Origin: Nitrospirota bacterium
Lineage (GTDB): Bacteria; Nitrospirota; Nitrospiria; Nitrospirales; UBA8639
Direction: 5' to 3'
NCBI GenBank assembly: GCA_003235785.1
Contig: QJYE01000413.1
Span: 1 to 5,328, forward strand
DNA: 5,328 bases
Made by a program: the position numbers and the translations under genes. The notes beneath the pieces are model-generated. The model was not told the DNA's origin and ran no database searches. It saw only the letters and a list, made by a program, of their open reading frames with translations. How positions within the stretch are numbered: the first letter of the stretch is position 1; each line of letters begins with the position of its first letter. Below are positions 1-5,328 of the stretch, in pieces.

Positions 1-649
1 CTTCATTCGAACGCACCGCCGGAGCAAAGCCCCCTTCGTCCCCTACCGCTGTGCTTAACCCTTTTGACTTCAAGATCGCTTTCAAGTGATGAAAGATTTC
101 CGTCCCCATTCGTAGCGCTTCATGAAAACTCTTCGCGCCAACCGGCATGATCATAAACTCTTGAAGATCCAACCCGTTATCCGCATGCGCCCCACCATTA
201 ATAATATTCATCATTGGAACCGGCAGTTCTCTAGCTGAGACTCCACCGAGGTAGCGGAACAGTGGAAGACCCAACTCTTGTGCCGCAGCACGGGCCACAG
301 CCAGCGACACACCCAGCGTGGCATTCGCGCCTAATCGGGTTTTTCCCTTCGTGCCATCTAATTGAATGAGCCGAGCATCCACGCCAGCTTGGTCCTGGAC
401 GTCCATCCCACGCAAAGCCGGCACCATGAGCTTCTGGATACCCGTGATGGCTTTCGTCACACCTTTGCCCATCCATCGCTTTTTATCACCATCACGAAGT
501 TCTAGCGCTTCACGCGTACCAGTCGACGCACCAGACGGAACAGCCGCTCGTCCGAGCATTCCACTGGCCAATCGCACATCAACTTCGACCGTGGGATTTC
601 CACGAGAGTCGAGGATCATACGAGCCGTCATATCTTGTATGGCACTCAT
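1..649 (-). CDS. eno: Enolase (phosphopyruvate hydratase), N-terminal half; runs off the left edge
   Basis: Enolase interconverts 2-phosphoglycerate and phosphoenolpyruvate in cytosolic glycolysis and gluconeogenesis. The minus-strand frame is open from the ATG at 647-649 to base 1, giving 216 residues of a protein that is usually about 430, so the C-terminal half (including the catalytic lysine) is outside the window. The N-terminal domain shows DSRGNPTVEV (14-23) and the metal-binding mobile loop SGAST (39-43). The start of the barrel shows MNIINGGAHADNGLDLQEF (147-165), with His155 and Glu164 at expected active-site positions, and GDEGGFAP (203-210), with Glu205 as the likely catalytic acid. 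The start is the only ATG, GTG or TTG in frame after the upstream in-frame TAG, and GGAG lies 6 nt before it. The gene follows gatB by 65 nt with no visible terminator, and a 9-codon ORF overlaps its start codon. The family assignment is essentially certain. Confidence 0.97.
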   Translation of the reverse strand, partial: MSAIQDMTARMILDSRGNPTVEVDVRLASGMLGRAAVPSGASTGTREALELRDGDKKRWMGKGVTKAITGIQKLMVPALRGMDVQDQAGVDARLIQLDGTKGKTRLGANATLGVSLAVARAAAQELGLPLFRYLGGVSARELPVPMMNIINGGAHADNGLDLQEFMIMPVGAKSFHEALRMGTEIFHHLKAILKSKGLSTAVGDEGGFAPAVRSNE

Positions 650-675
650 CTTTTTCTCCGTTCGTCCTGATTCAT
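646..675 (-). CDS. Possible 9-residue leader ORF coupled to eno
   Basis: A short frame begins at the ATG at 673-675, encodes MNQDERRKR and stops with the TGA at 646-648. That TGA shares bases with the eno start codon (ATGA overlap, 646-649). It has its own Shine-Dalgarno-like AGGAG at 684-688, 8 nt before the ATG, which is as good as the GGAG in front of eno itself. This is the usual geometry for translational coupling by termination and reinitiation. The peptide is basic at its end and resembles no family I know. It could equally be chance, because 10-codon frames are common and the A/G-rich stretch near its end is needed anyway as the eno ribosome-binding site. Whether it is translated is unknown. 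Confidence 0.3.
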   Translation of the reverse strand: MNQDERRKR

Positions 676-714
676 GAGTCTATCTCCTACGTGTACCCCG
701 AAATATGGCTTAGA

Positions 715-2145
715 TCAAGATGAAAGTGAACGTTTCAATAACTCATTCACTTTGCCGGGATTGGCGGTTCCTTTTGAAGCCTTCATCACTTGTCCCACCA
801 AAAATCCTAACACCGCCTCCTTGCCTCCGCGAAATTGTTCCACTTGGGACGGAAATTGAACCAGCACCTCCTTAATCAGGACGGTCAACGACCCTTCGTC
901 AGATACTTGGAGCAAGCCTTTCTCTTCGACTAATTGTGCCGGGGTCTTTCCCGTTGTATAGAGCTCTGGGAATAACTCTCGTGCCGCCTTCAAGCTCACC
1001 GTTCCCGAATCAACGAGTTGTAATAATTCGCATAATCGTTCAGGGCTCACAGGAGAGGATTCCGGTTCCGTGCTAGAAAGATTGAGTTCACGAAGAAGCT
1101 CTCCCGTCACCCAATTACTGACCGTTTTCGGGTGAGGAAACTCTTTTACACATGCCTCAAAATAATCGGCCAATCCCTTAGAATTCGTCAAAATGGTCGC
1201 ATCATATTCTGTTAATTGATAGGCCTGCTTAAATCGCCGAAGCCGTGCAGCAGGCAACTCAGGAATCGTACCACGGAGTCCTTCCATCCACTCAGGGTCA
1301 ATGATGACCGGCAAGAGATCCGGGTCAGGGAAATAGCGATAATCGTGCGCGCCCTCTTTGCTCCGCATCACAGCCGTCTGGCCTTTATGGACATCCCACA
1401 GCCGGGTCTCCTGTTGAACCATCCCGCCGTCACTCAGCACCTCTGCTTGACGATTAATCTCATAGTCTAATGCATCCTTGGCATATCGAAAGGAATTGAT
1501 ATTTTTCAATTCCACCTTTGTTCCCAATTTTTCTTGCCCCTGAGGCCGAATGGAAACATTCGGCTCACACCGAAAACTGCCCTGCTCCATATTGCCGTCG
1601 CAGACATCTAAATAAACCAACAGATCCCGTAATGTCTTGAGATAGGCATCAACTTCCTCTGAAGAAAACAGGTCGGGTTCTGTCACAATTTCCAACAGAG
1701 GGGTACCAGCCCGATTCAAATCCACATGACTCCCATCGCCCCCTTCATCATGAACATTTTTTCCGGCATCTTCCTCTAAATGGGCTCGCATGATACGAAC
1801 ACGTTTCGTCTTCCCGTTCACTGAAATCTCTAACCACCCCGGACCACAAATAGGCAAATCATACTGGGAGATTTGATAGCCTTTTGGCAGATCCGGATAA
1901 AAATAGTTTTTTCGAGCAAATTGATTAGCCGGTGTCATGTCACAATTGAGGGCCAGACCCGTGCGAACAGCCATTTCAACCGCTCGTTGATTCAAAACAG
2001 GAAGACTTCCTGGTAGCCCTAAACACACCGGGCAGACTTGCGTATTGGGAGGAAGGCCGAAGGAAGTCGCACACCCGCAAAAAAGCTTGGTTTGAGTCCG
2101 GAGTTGCGCATGCACTTCAACTCCAATAACGGGTTCATAGGCCAT
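715..2145 (-). CDS. gatB: Aspartyl/glutamyl-tRNA amidotransferase subunit B
   Basis: GatB is the subunit of GatCAB that binds the mischarged tRNA and phosphorylates its Glu or Asp side chain with ATP before ammonia from GatA displaces the phosphate. The 476 residues match the family's usual length. The N-terminus YEPVIGVEVHAQL (3-15) is the typical opening. Cys23, Cys25, Cys38 and Cys41 (FCGC and CPVC) form a likely structural zinc site. AHLEEDAGK (121-129) belongs to the kinase/metal site. VDLNRAGTPLLEIVTEPD (141-158) is the GatB signature. From about residue 300 comes the helical region, and the C-terminal YqeY-like tail ends with GQVMKASKGTANPGKVNELL (451-470), which contacts tRNA. The start is the only possible one in frame, because a TGA lies 12 codons upstream and no ATG, GTG or TTG falls between. 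No clear Shine-Dalgarno precedes it. It lies 42 nt after the YtxH-type gene. Confidence 0.98.
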   Translation of the reverse strand: MAYEPVIGVEVHAQLRTQTKLFCGCATSFGLPPNTQVCPVCLGLPGSLPVLNQRAVEMAVRTGLALNCDMTPANQFARKNYFYPDLPKGYQISQYDLPICGPGWLEISVNGKTKRVRIMRAHLEEDAGKNVHDEGGDGSHVDLNRAGTPLLEIVTEPDLFSSEEVDAYLKTLRDLLVYLDVCDGNMEQGSFRCEPNVSIRPQGQEKLGTKVELKNINSFRYAKDALDYEINRQAEVLSDGGMVQQETRLWDVHKGQTAVMRSKEGAHDYRYFPDPDLLPVIIDPEWMEGLRGTIPELPAARLRRFKQAYQLTEYDATILTNSKGLADYFEACVKEFPHPKTVSNWVTGELLRELNLSSTEPESSPVSPERLCELLQLVDSGTVSLKAARELFPELYTTGKTPAQLVEEKGLLQVSDEGSLTVLIKEVLVQFPSQVEQFRGGKEAVLGFLVGQVMKASKGTANPGKVNELLKRSLSS

Positions 2146-2187
2146 ACAATCGTTAACCGTTCTTTTTCGTTCAACAAGTCAACGTTA

Positions 2188-2499
2188 CTAGTCGAGTGAA
2201 TTCATCTCTCGCTCTCGACGCATGGCATCTCGTCCAGCGTCCAGGGCTTCTCGTACAGCGCAAGAGATTTCATCCACTAATTCTCGACCACGACCCACGA
2301 CTTCTTCGACAGTGTCCGTGGCGCGGTCTTTCAAATTCAGCAAATCTTCACTCGTTCGCCGGGCATAGCCGGTAACGCGTTCCCGCGATTCTCGACCAGG
2401 TTGAGGTGCTAACATTACCGCAGTCACAGCCCCCAACAACGCTCCGCTTAAAAATGCCAATGCGACTGAACCCGCCGACGCACCTGAATTATTCGCCAT
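2188..2499 (-). CDS. YtxH-like small membrane protein
   Basis: This 103-residue protein has one predicted membrane segment at about 11-31, rich in Gly and Ala, followed by LAPQPGRESRERV (30-42). That matches the YtxH layout, a short Gly-rich transmembrane helix followed by a motif of the LLAPKSGKETR type. The rest (about 43-100) is a charged, amphipathic, probably coiled helix with alternating Arg/Glu and one Cys (80). It is likely anchored in the inner membrane with the helix in the cytoplasm. YtxH proteins are often annotated as general-stress or gas-vesicle-like, but a molecular role is not established. The start is well supported by AAGGAGGA 7 nt upstream. It overlaps the preceding DUF948-type gene by 11 nt, so the two are probably co-translated. 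The family call rests on layout and motif and is not backed by a database match. Confidence 0.82.
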   Translation of the reverse strand: MANNSGASAGSVALAFLSGALLGAVTAVMLAPQPGRESRERVTGYARRTSEDLLNLKDRATDTVEEVVGRGRELVDEISCAVREALDAGRDAMRREREMNSLD

Positions 2500-2926
2500 A
2501 ATGAGATCCTCCTTCTTTTTCTTTTGATTCTTTATGAACTCGATGCTTCACTGTTGAGGTGGCAGCCTTAATCCCTGCGAGCAGGCTGGTCAAGCCAATC
2601 ATGACTGTCCCCCCTTTCCCACGCACCGCTTGATGAACCTGATTCACCGTTTGTCCCACCTGGCCCACGGCATTCAGAAACACGACCGCCTGATCCACGC
2701 CCACCCGAGCCTGGTCTGTTAAGGCACGAATATCATCATTTGTCGCACGAATAATTTCATTCGTCCCTTTCAGATCTTTCAACAACCCAGGCAACTCATG
2801 GTTCACCCGTATGAGCAAGCGCTCCGACTGCCCCACCGCTCGCTTGACTTGAAGGATGGTCGGAACCAGATAGCCCACTAATACGACCACGGCCACGGCA
2901 ATGATCATCACGGCCAAATCCACCAT
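2489..2926 (-). CDS. DUF948-type single-pass membrane protein
   Basis: This 145-residue protein starts with a strong hydrophobic segment (about 4-24), followed by a long helix of probable coiled-coil character (about 25-100) with regular hydrophobic spacing. A short Gly-rich hydrophobic patch follows (107-118), then a highly charged tail ending in KESKEKEGG. The layout of an N-terminal anchor plus a helix in which paired residues are separated by LTDQARVGVDQAV-like repeats is that of DUF948 proteins, whose function is unknown. These are frequently encoded beside YtxH-type genes, as here. The start at 2924-2926 has AAAGGA 9 nt upstream, and that AAAGGA begins on the last base of the gatA stop. 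The gap to gatA is only 14 nt. The end of the gene also carries the Shine-Dalgarno of the next gene, within the codons for the KEGGS region. The family assignment is likely; any role in GatCAB function would be speculation. Confidence 0.8.
   Translation of the reverse strand: MVDLAVMIIAVAVVVLVGYLVPTILQVKRAVGQSERLLIRVNHELPGLLKDLKGTNEIIRATNDDIRALTDQARVGVDQAVVFLNAVGQVGQTVNQVHQAVRGKGGTVMIGLTSLLAGIKAATSTVKHRVHKESKEKEGGSHYGE
2507..2514 (-). promoter_or_regulatory. Shine-Dalgarno of the YtxH-type gene, embedded in the upstream coding sequence
   Basis: The minus strand reads AAGGAGGA ending 7 nt before the ATG at 2497-2499. It is the strongest ribosome-binding site in the window and lies wholly inside the last codons of the DUF948-type gene. 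Together with the 11-nt overlap of the two reading frames, it fixes the start of the downstream gene and points to coupled translation. Confidence 0.85.
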
Positions 2927-2940
2927 ACCCCATTATCCTT

Positions 2941-4413
2941 TCATGATCGAATCACCGGTCGTTTACGTCGCCAATCCGTGGCTTGCTCGTAAGCATAGGC
3001 TGCCCGAAGCACTATCGTTTCTTCGAATGGTCGCCCCATCAATTGTAAGCCGATTGGCAAGCCTTTTGAACTCAACCCACAGGGAATAGAAATGGCTGGC
3101 AACCCCGCCAAACTCGCGGGAATCGTGTAGATATCTGACAGATACATTTGCAGAGGATCCTCCAACCGCTCACCAAGTTGAAAGGCAGGAGTCGGCATAA
3201 CGGGGCTGACTAGTAGGTCCACATCTTGAAAAACGGCATCAAAATCTCGCTGAATCATCGTGCGTACCATCTGGGCTTTTCCGTAAAAAGCTTCATAATA
3301 CCCGGCACTGAGGGCATAGGTCCCCAACATGATGCGACGTTTGACTTCCGGGCCAAATCCTTGCGACCTGGTGCGGTGATACATCTCAGCCAACTCTTGG
3401 GACTCTTTAGCCCGGAACCCGAATTTCACCCCATCATACCGCGCTAAGTTCGAGCTGGCTTCGGCCGTGGCAATGAGATAATAGGTGGCAATCGCACGCG
3501 CCGTGGAGGGCAAAGTCACTTCTTGGATCTTTCCACCAATCCCTTCTAATACCTGGATCGCGTCTTGAACTTTCTCCTCCACTTCAGGGTCAAGCCCTTC
3601 AGCAAAATATTCACGCGGCACGCCCACGATCAGCTTTTTGATATCTTTCTTTTTCGTAGATTTTGTGAAATCAGGCACATCCCGATTCGTTGAAGTCGAG
3701 TCCAAAGGATCGTGGCCAACAATGGCATTCAACATAATAGCCGCATCGGTCACTGTTTTGGTGATAGGCCCGATCTGGTCTAATGACGATGCGAACGCCA
3801 CCAATCCATAACGGGAAACCCGGCCATAGGTGGGCTTCAATCCGACGACTCCACAACAGGCTGCCGGCTGACGAATAGATCCGCCCGTATCAGACCCTAA
3901 CGCGGCGACACATTCATCCGCCGCAACCGCTGCTGCCGATCCTCCGCTCGATCCTCCAGGGATATGTTTTTGATTCCAGGGATTCCGCGATGGCCCAAAC
4001 GCCGAATGTTCGGTTGAAGAGCCCATCGCAAATTCATCGAGGTTGGTTTTTCCAAGAATCAACGGTTGCTGGGCATTCAGTCTTTTCATCACGGTCGCAT
4101 CATAGGGCGGGATGAACTGTTCTAACATTCGTGATCCGCACGTGGTCCGTAACCCCTCCGTGCAAATATTATCTTTGATTGCCAAGGGCATCGCCATTAA
4201 CGGTTCCGTTTTTCGCCAAGCTTTCAGCCCATCATCAATGGCGTGAGCCCGCTCAAGAAGTGCCTCCTTTGGATTCACCGTAATATAGGCTTTGATTTTC
4301 GGTTCGACGTGACTAATCCGGAGCAGGTACGCCCGCACAATTTCAGCGGCAGTCACCTCTCCACAGGTAAACTTTTCCTGCAACTCTTTTAACGTGAGCT
4401 TAAATAACGCCAT
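2941..4413 (-). CDS. gatA: Aspartyl/glutamyl-tRNA amidotransferase subunit A (glutaminase)
   Basis: GatA is the amidase-signature subunit of GatCAB. It hydrolyses glutamine (or asparagine) and channels ammonia to GatB. The 490 residues fit the usual length. The Ser-cisSer-Lys triad can be placed: Lys80 in MPLAIKDNI, the cis-serine Ser155 in PGGSSGGSAAAVAA (152-165), and the nucleophile Ser179 in GSDTGGSIRQPAA (173-185). This spacing agrees with other amidase-signature enzymes. Glutamine-site candidates are an Arg in EVKRRIMLG (356-364) and Asp427 in YLSDIYT. The C-terminal part has LAGLPAISIPCG (435-446) and GLPIGLQLMG (451-460), both typical of GatA. The start is fixed by an in-frame TGA five codons upstream with no other start codon between. 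The nearest Shine-Dalgarno-like sequence, GAAGG, is 12 nt away, which is rather long. It follows panD by 39 nt and precedes the DUF948-type gene by 14 nt. Confidence 0.98.
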   Translation of the reverse strand: MALFKLTLKELQEKFTCGEVTAAEIVRAYLLRISHVEPKIKAYITVNPKEALLERAHAIDDGLKAWRKTEPLMAMPLAIKDNICTEGLRTTCGSRMLEQFIPPYDATVMKRLNAQQPLILGKTNLDEFAMGSSTEHSAFGPSRNPWNQKHIPGGSSGGSAAAVAADECVAALGSDTGGSIRQPAACCGVVGLKPTYGRVSRYGLVAFASSLDQIGPITKTVTDAAIMLNAIVGHDPLDSTSTNRDVPDFTKSTKKKDIKKLIVGVPREYFAEGLDPEVEEKVQDAIQVLEGIGGKIQEVTLPSTARAIATYYLIATAEASSNLARYDGVKFGFRAKESQELAEMYHRTRSQGFGPEVKRRIMLGTYALSAGYYEAFYGKAQMVRTMIQRDFDAVFQDVDLLVSPVMPTPAFQLGERLEDPLQMYLSDIYTIPASLAGLPAISIPCGLSSKGLPIGLQLMGRPFEETIVLRAAYAYEQATDWRRKRPVIRS

Positions 4414-4452
4414 GAATACCGGATACCTTCAGGAATGAGCGGGAATACGGGG

Positions 4453-4815
4453 TCAAGCGGGCTTTGTGACACGGATGGCATTTCGTTCATCAACTTGAAT
4501 AATTTTAGGAACATGCCGCTTGGCTTCTTCGTCGTTAAAAAATTCATAGCAAAAAATAATCACTTTATCGCCGGTCACACCCTTCCGGGCCGTCGGACCA
4601 TTGAGAATTACTTCCCCTTTGCCTCGCGTACCAGGAAGCGCATAGGTGGAAAAACGCTCTCCGTTATTAAGATTCGAGACCATGACTAATTCATACGGTA
4701 AAATTCCGGCCCGATCCATCAGTTCTTCGTCAATGGTTAAACTGCCTTCATATTCCAAATCAGATTCTGTCACGGTCGCTCGATGAATTTTGCAGCGCAA
4801 TAATTGGCGGTACAT
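4453..4815 (-). CDS. panD: Aspartate 1-decarboxylase proenzyme (pyruvoyl-dependent)
   Basis: PanD decarboxylates L-aspartate to beta-alanine for pantothenate and CoA synthesis. The proenzyme cleaves itself at a Gly-Ser bond and the serine becomes the pyruvoyl cofactor. Counting from the ATG at 4813-4815 (120 residues), the cleavage site is Gly24-Ser25 in YEGS. Lys9, His11, Tyr22, Arg54, Thr57, Tyr58 and Asn72 fall at exactly the numbers known for the E. coli enzyme. A TTG at 4822-4824 would add three residues, but it would spoil this numbering and would start directly on the TAGGG ribosome-binding site, so the ATG is preferred. NGPTARKG (72-79) has Pro74-Thr75 where many homologues have two alanines; this is a modest difference near the active site. 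The gene is placed between gatC (45 nt away) and gatA (39 nt), which is odd for a vitamin gene. Both PanD and GatCAB handle aspartate, as the free acid and as Asp-tRNA respectively. Confidence 0.96.
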   Translation of the reverse strand: MYRQLLRCKIHRATVTESDLEYEGSLTIDEELMDRAGILPYELVMVSNLNNGERFSTYALPGTRGKGEVILNGPTARKGVTGDKVIIFCYEFFNDEEAKRHVPKIIQVDERNAIRVTKPA

Positions 4816-4824
4816 AGTGATCAA

Positions 4825-4829
4825 CCCTA
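4825..4829 (-). promoter_or_regulatory. Shine-Dalgarno that decides the panD start
   Basis: The minus strand reads TAGGG, 9 nt before the ATG at 4813-4815. It directly abuts the alternative TTG at 4822-4824, leaving no spacer, so it supports the ATG as the panD start. The match is moderate. Confidence 0.5.
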
Positions 4830-4860
4830 CGAAATGAATGAAATGTTCATAAATAACACC

Positions 4861-5160
4861 CTACGATTTCTTCCCCAAAATTTTAGGAACCACAAAAAAT
4901 CCATCATGCGCTTCAGGAGCATTGCGTAACGCCTGCTCTTGGGACAACCCTTCCCGGGGAATATCTTCCCGCAAAACCGATTCCTGCTTGACGACGGAAG
5001 CCGTTGGCGGAACCCCTTCCGTCGACACCTCCTGTAATTGCTCGACAAACGTCAGGATCTGACTCAGTTGTTCGCCAAAGAGCGTTTTTTCCGGTTCGGT
5101 GAGTTCTAGCCGGGCTAAATCCGCCACATGCTCAACTTCATGCTGAGAAATACGTGCCAT
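4861..5160 (-). CDS. gatC: Aspartyl/glutamyl-tRNA amidotransferase subunit C
   Basis: GatC is the small subunit that wraps around the GatA-GatB interface and stabilises the complex. The 99 residues are within the normal range of about 90-105. The N-terminal helical part, ISQHEVEHVADLARLELTE (4-22), with its pattern of conserved His and Leu-Ala-Arg-Leu, is typical. So are the central VLREDIP (62-68) and the C-terminal APEAHDGFFVVPKIL (81-95), in which the Asp-Gly-Phe-Phe-Val-Pro core is the best-conserved element. The ATG at 5158-5160 is supported by AAGGA 6 nt upstream. It is the first recognisable gene of the block, so the promoter is expected to its right. The stop lies 45 nt before the panD start. 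Confidence 0.97.
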   Translation of the reverse strand: MARISQHEVEHVADLARLELTEPEKTLFGEQLSQILTFVEQLQEVSTEGVPPTASVVKQESVLREDIPREGLSQEQALRNAPEAHDGFFVVPKILGKKS

Positions 5161-5328
5161 TTATGATCCTTGAAGATTCAGGAACAAGAATTCGAAGCGG
5201 GATAAAACTATTCAAAAAGCTGGCTAAAGCGCACACGTATTTTTACCATGAATTTCTAGTTAAAAGCTACTTGGGGGGGAACATTCCAAATAAAGAGAAC
5301 ACCGACGTGGCTCTATTAAATTAGGCCT
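5161..5328 (-). other. Non-coding region upstream of gatC, probable promoter region
   Basis: These 168 nt hold no supportable gene on either strand; the frames that cross them are short and resemble nothing I know. The AAGGA at 5167-5171 is the gatC ribosome-binding site. The stretch is AT-rich apart from a run of seven G on the plus strand (5273-5279). A weak sigma70-like pair can be drawn on the minus strand (TTGGAA at 5284-5289 and TTTTAA at 5260-5265, 18 nt apart), but it matches the consensus poorly, 4/6 and 3/6. A promoter here is inferred from position more than from sequence. The minus-strand frame from the right edge to a TAA at 5260-5262 could be the tail of an upstream gene, but 22 codons are too few to judge. 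Confidence 0.4.

Noticed and set aside
231..476. Minus-strand open frame of 81 codons inside eno
   Set aside because: It is out of frame with enolase, rich in Cys/Gly/Arg as expected of a shifted reading, and resembles no protein family.
366..677. Plus-strand open frame of 103 codons opposite eno
   Set aside because: It is an antisense shadow of the enolase frame. It has no family resemblance, and the minus-strand enolase motifs are unmistakable.
1216..1470. Plus-strand open frame opposite gatB
   Set aside because: It is antisense to conserved GatB sequence, and I see nothing independent to support it.
2901..3089. Plus-strand open frame across the gatA/DUF948 junction
   Set aside because: It is short and antisense to the conserved GatA C-terminus and the DUF948-type start, with no recognisable product.
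3671..3856. Minus-strand open frame inside gatA
   Set aside because: It is a frame-shifted shadow of GatA, whose correct frame carries the amidase motifs.
4414..4452. Short repeats (ATACC-GG-ATACC and two GAATAC copies) in the panD-gatA gap
   Set aside because: The copies are only 5-6 nt, imperfect and not arranged as a convincing hairpin or operator. They are compatible with chance.
4435..4689. Plus-strand open frame opposite panD
   Set aside because: It is an antisense shadow of panD, which is supported by its cleavage site and catalytic residues.
4827..5048. Minus-strand open frame inside gatC, ending with a short ATG-started tail (MNISFIS) in the gatC-panD gap
   Set aside because: It is out of frame with gatC and very basic, as expected of a shifted reading. 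The short tail lacks a Shine-Dalgarno, so I do not call it a leader peptide.
5281..5290. Partial dyad GGAA-N2-TTCC upstream of gatC as an operator
   Set aside because: The 4-nt arms are too short to support a binding site without comparison to relatives.

Overview
This is a compact, single-direction gene block in which every recognisable gene lies on the minus strand, so transcription runs from the right end to the left. In transcription order it holds gatC (4861-5160), panD (4453-4815), gatA (2941-4413), a DUF948-type membrane protein gene (2489-2926), a YtxH-type membrane protein gene (2188-2499), gatB (715-2145) and the first 216 codons of enolase (1-649), which continue past the left edge. 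Gaps between genes are 14-65 nt, with one 11-nt overlap. I see no convincing intrinsic terminator between any two genes, so one long operon, or two overlapping transcription units, is the simplest reading.

The three Gat proteins make up the GatCAB tRNA-dependent amidotransferase. This enzyme converts mischarged Glu-tRNA(Gln) and/or Asp-tRNA(Asn) to the correctly amidated tRNAs in bacteria that lack GlnRS and/or AsnRS. The catalytic and signature residues of GatA and GatB are all present. PanD, which makes beta-alanine from aspartate for pantothenate and CoA, sits between gatC and gatA. Two small predicted single-pass membrane proteins sit between gatA and gatB. Enolase follows gatB, preceded by a possible 9-codon leader ORF whose stop overlaps the eno start as ATGA.

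The organism is a bacterium of roughly balanced base composition that uses the indirect amidation route. The combination of scattered gat genes, panD, paired DUF948 and YtxH genes and enolase suggests a Gram-negative of a deep phylum, possibly Nitrospirota. That placement is an impression from protein style and gene order and has not been tested by any search.

Right of gatC (5161-5328) is a non-coding, AT-rich stretch that presumably carries the promoter; I found no strong promoter match there. No RNA gene, mobile element, CRISPR array or defence system is visible. The content is mainly housekeeping. The points worth a second look are the gene order and the translational arrangements (embedded Shine-Dalgarno, ATGA-coupled mini-ORF, gatB without a Shine-Dalgarno, and the panD start choice).
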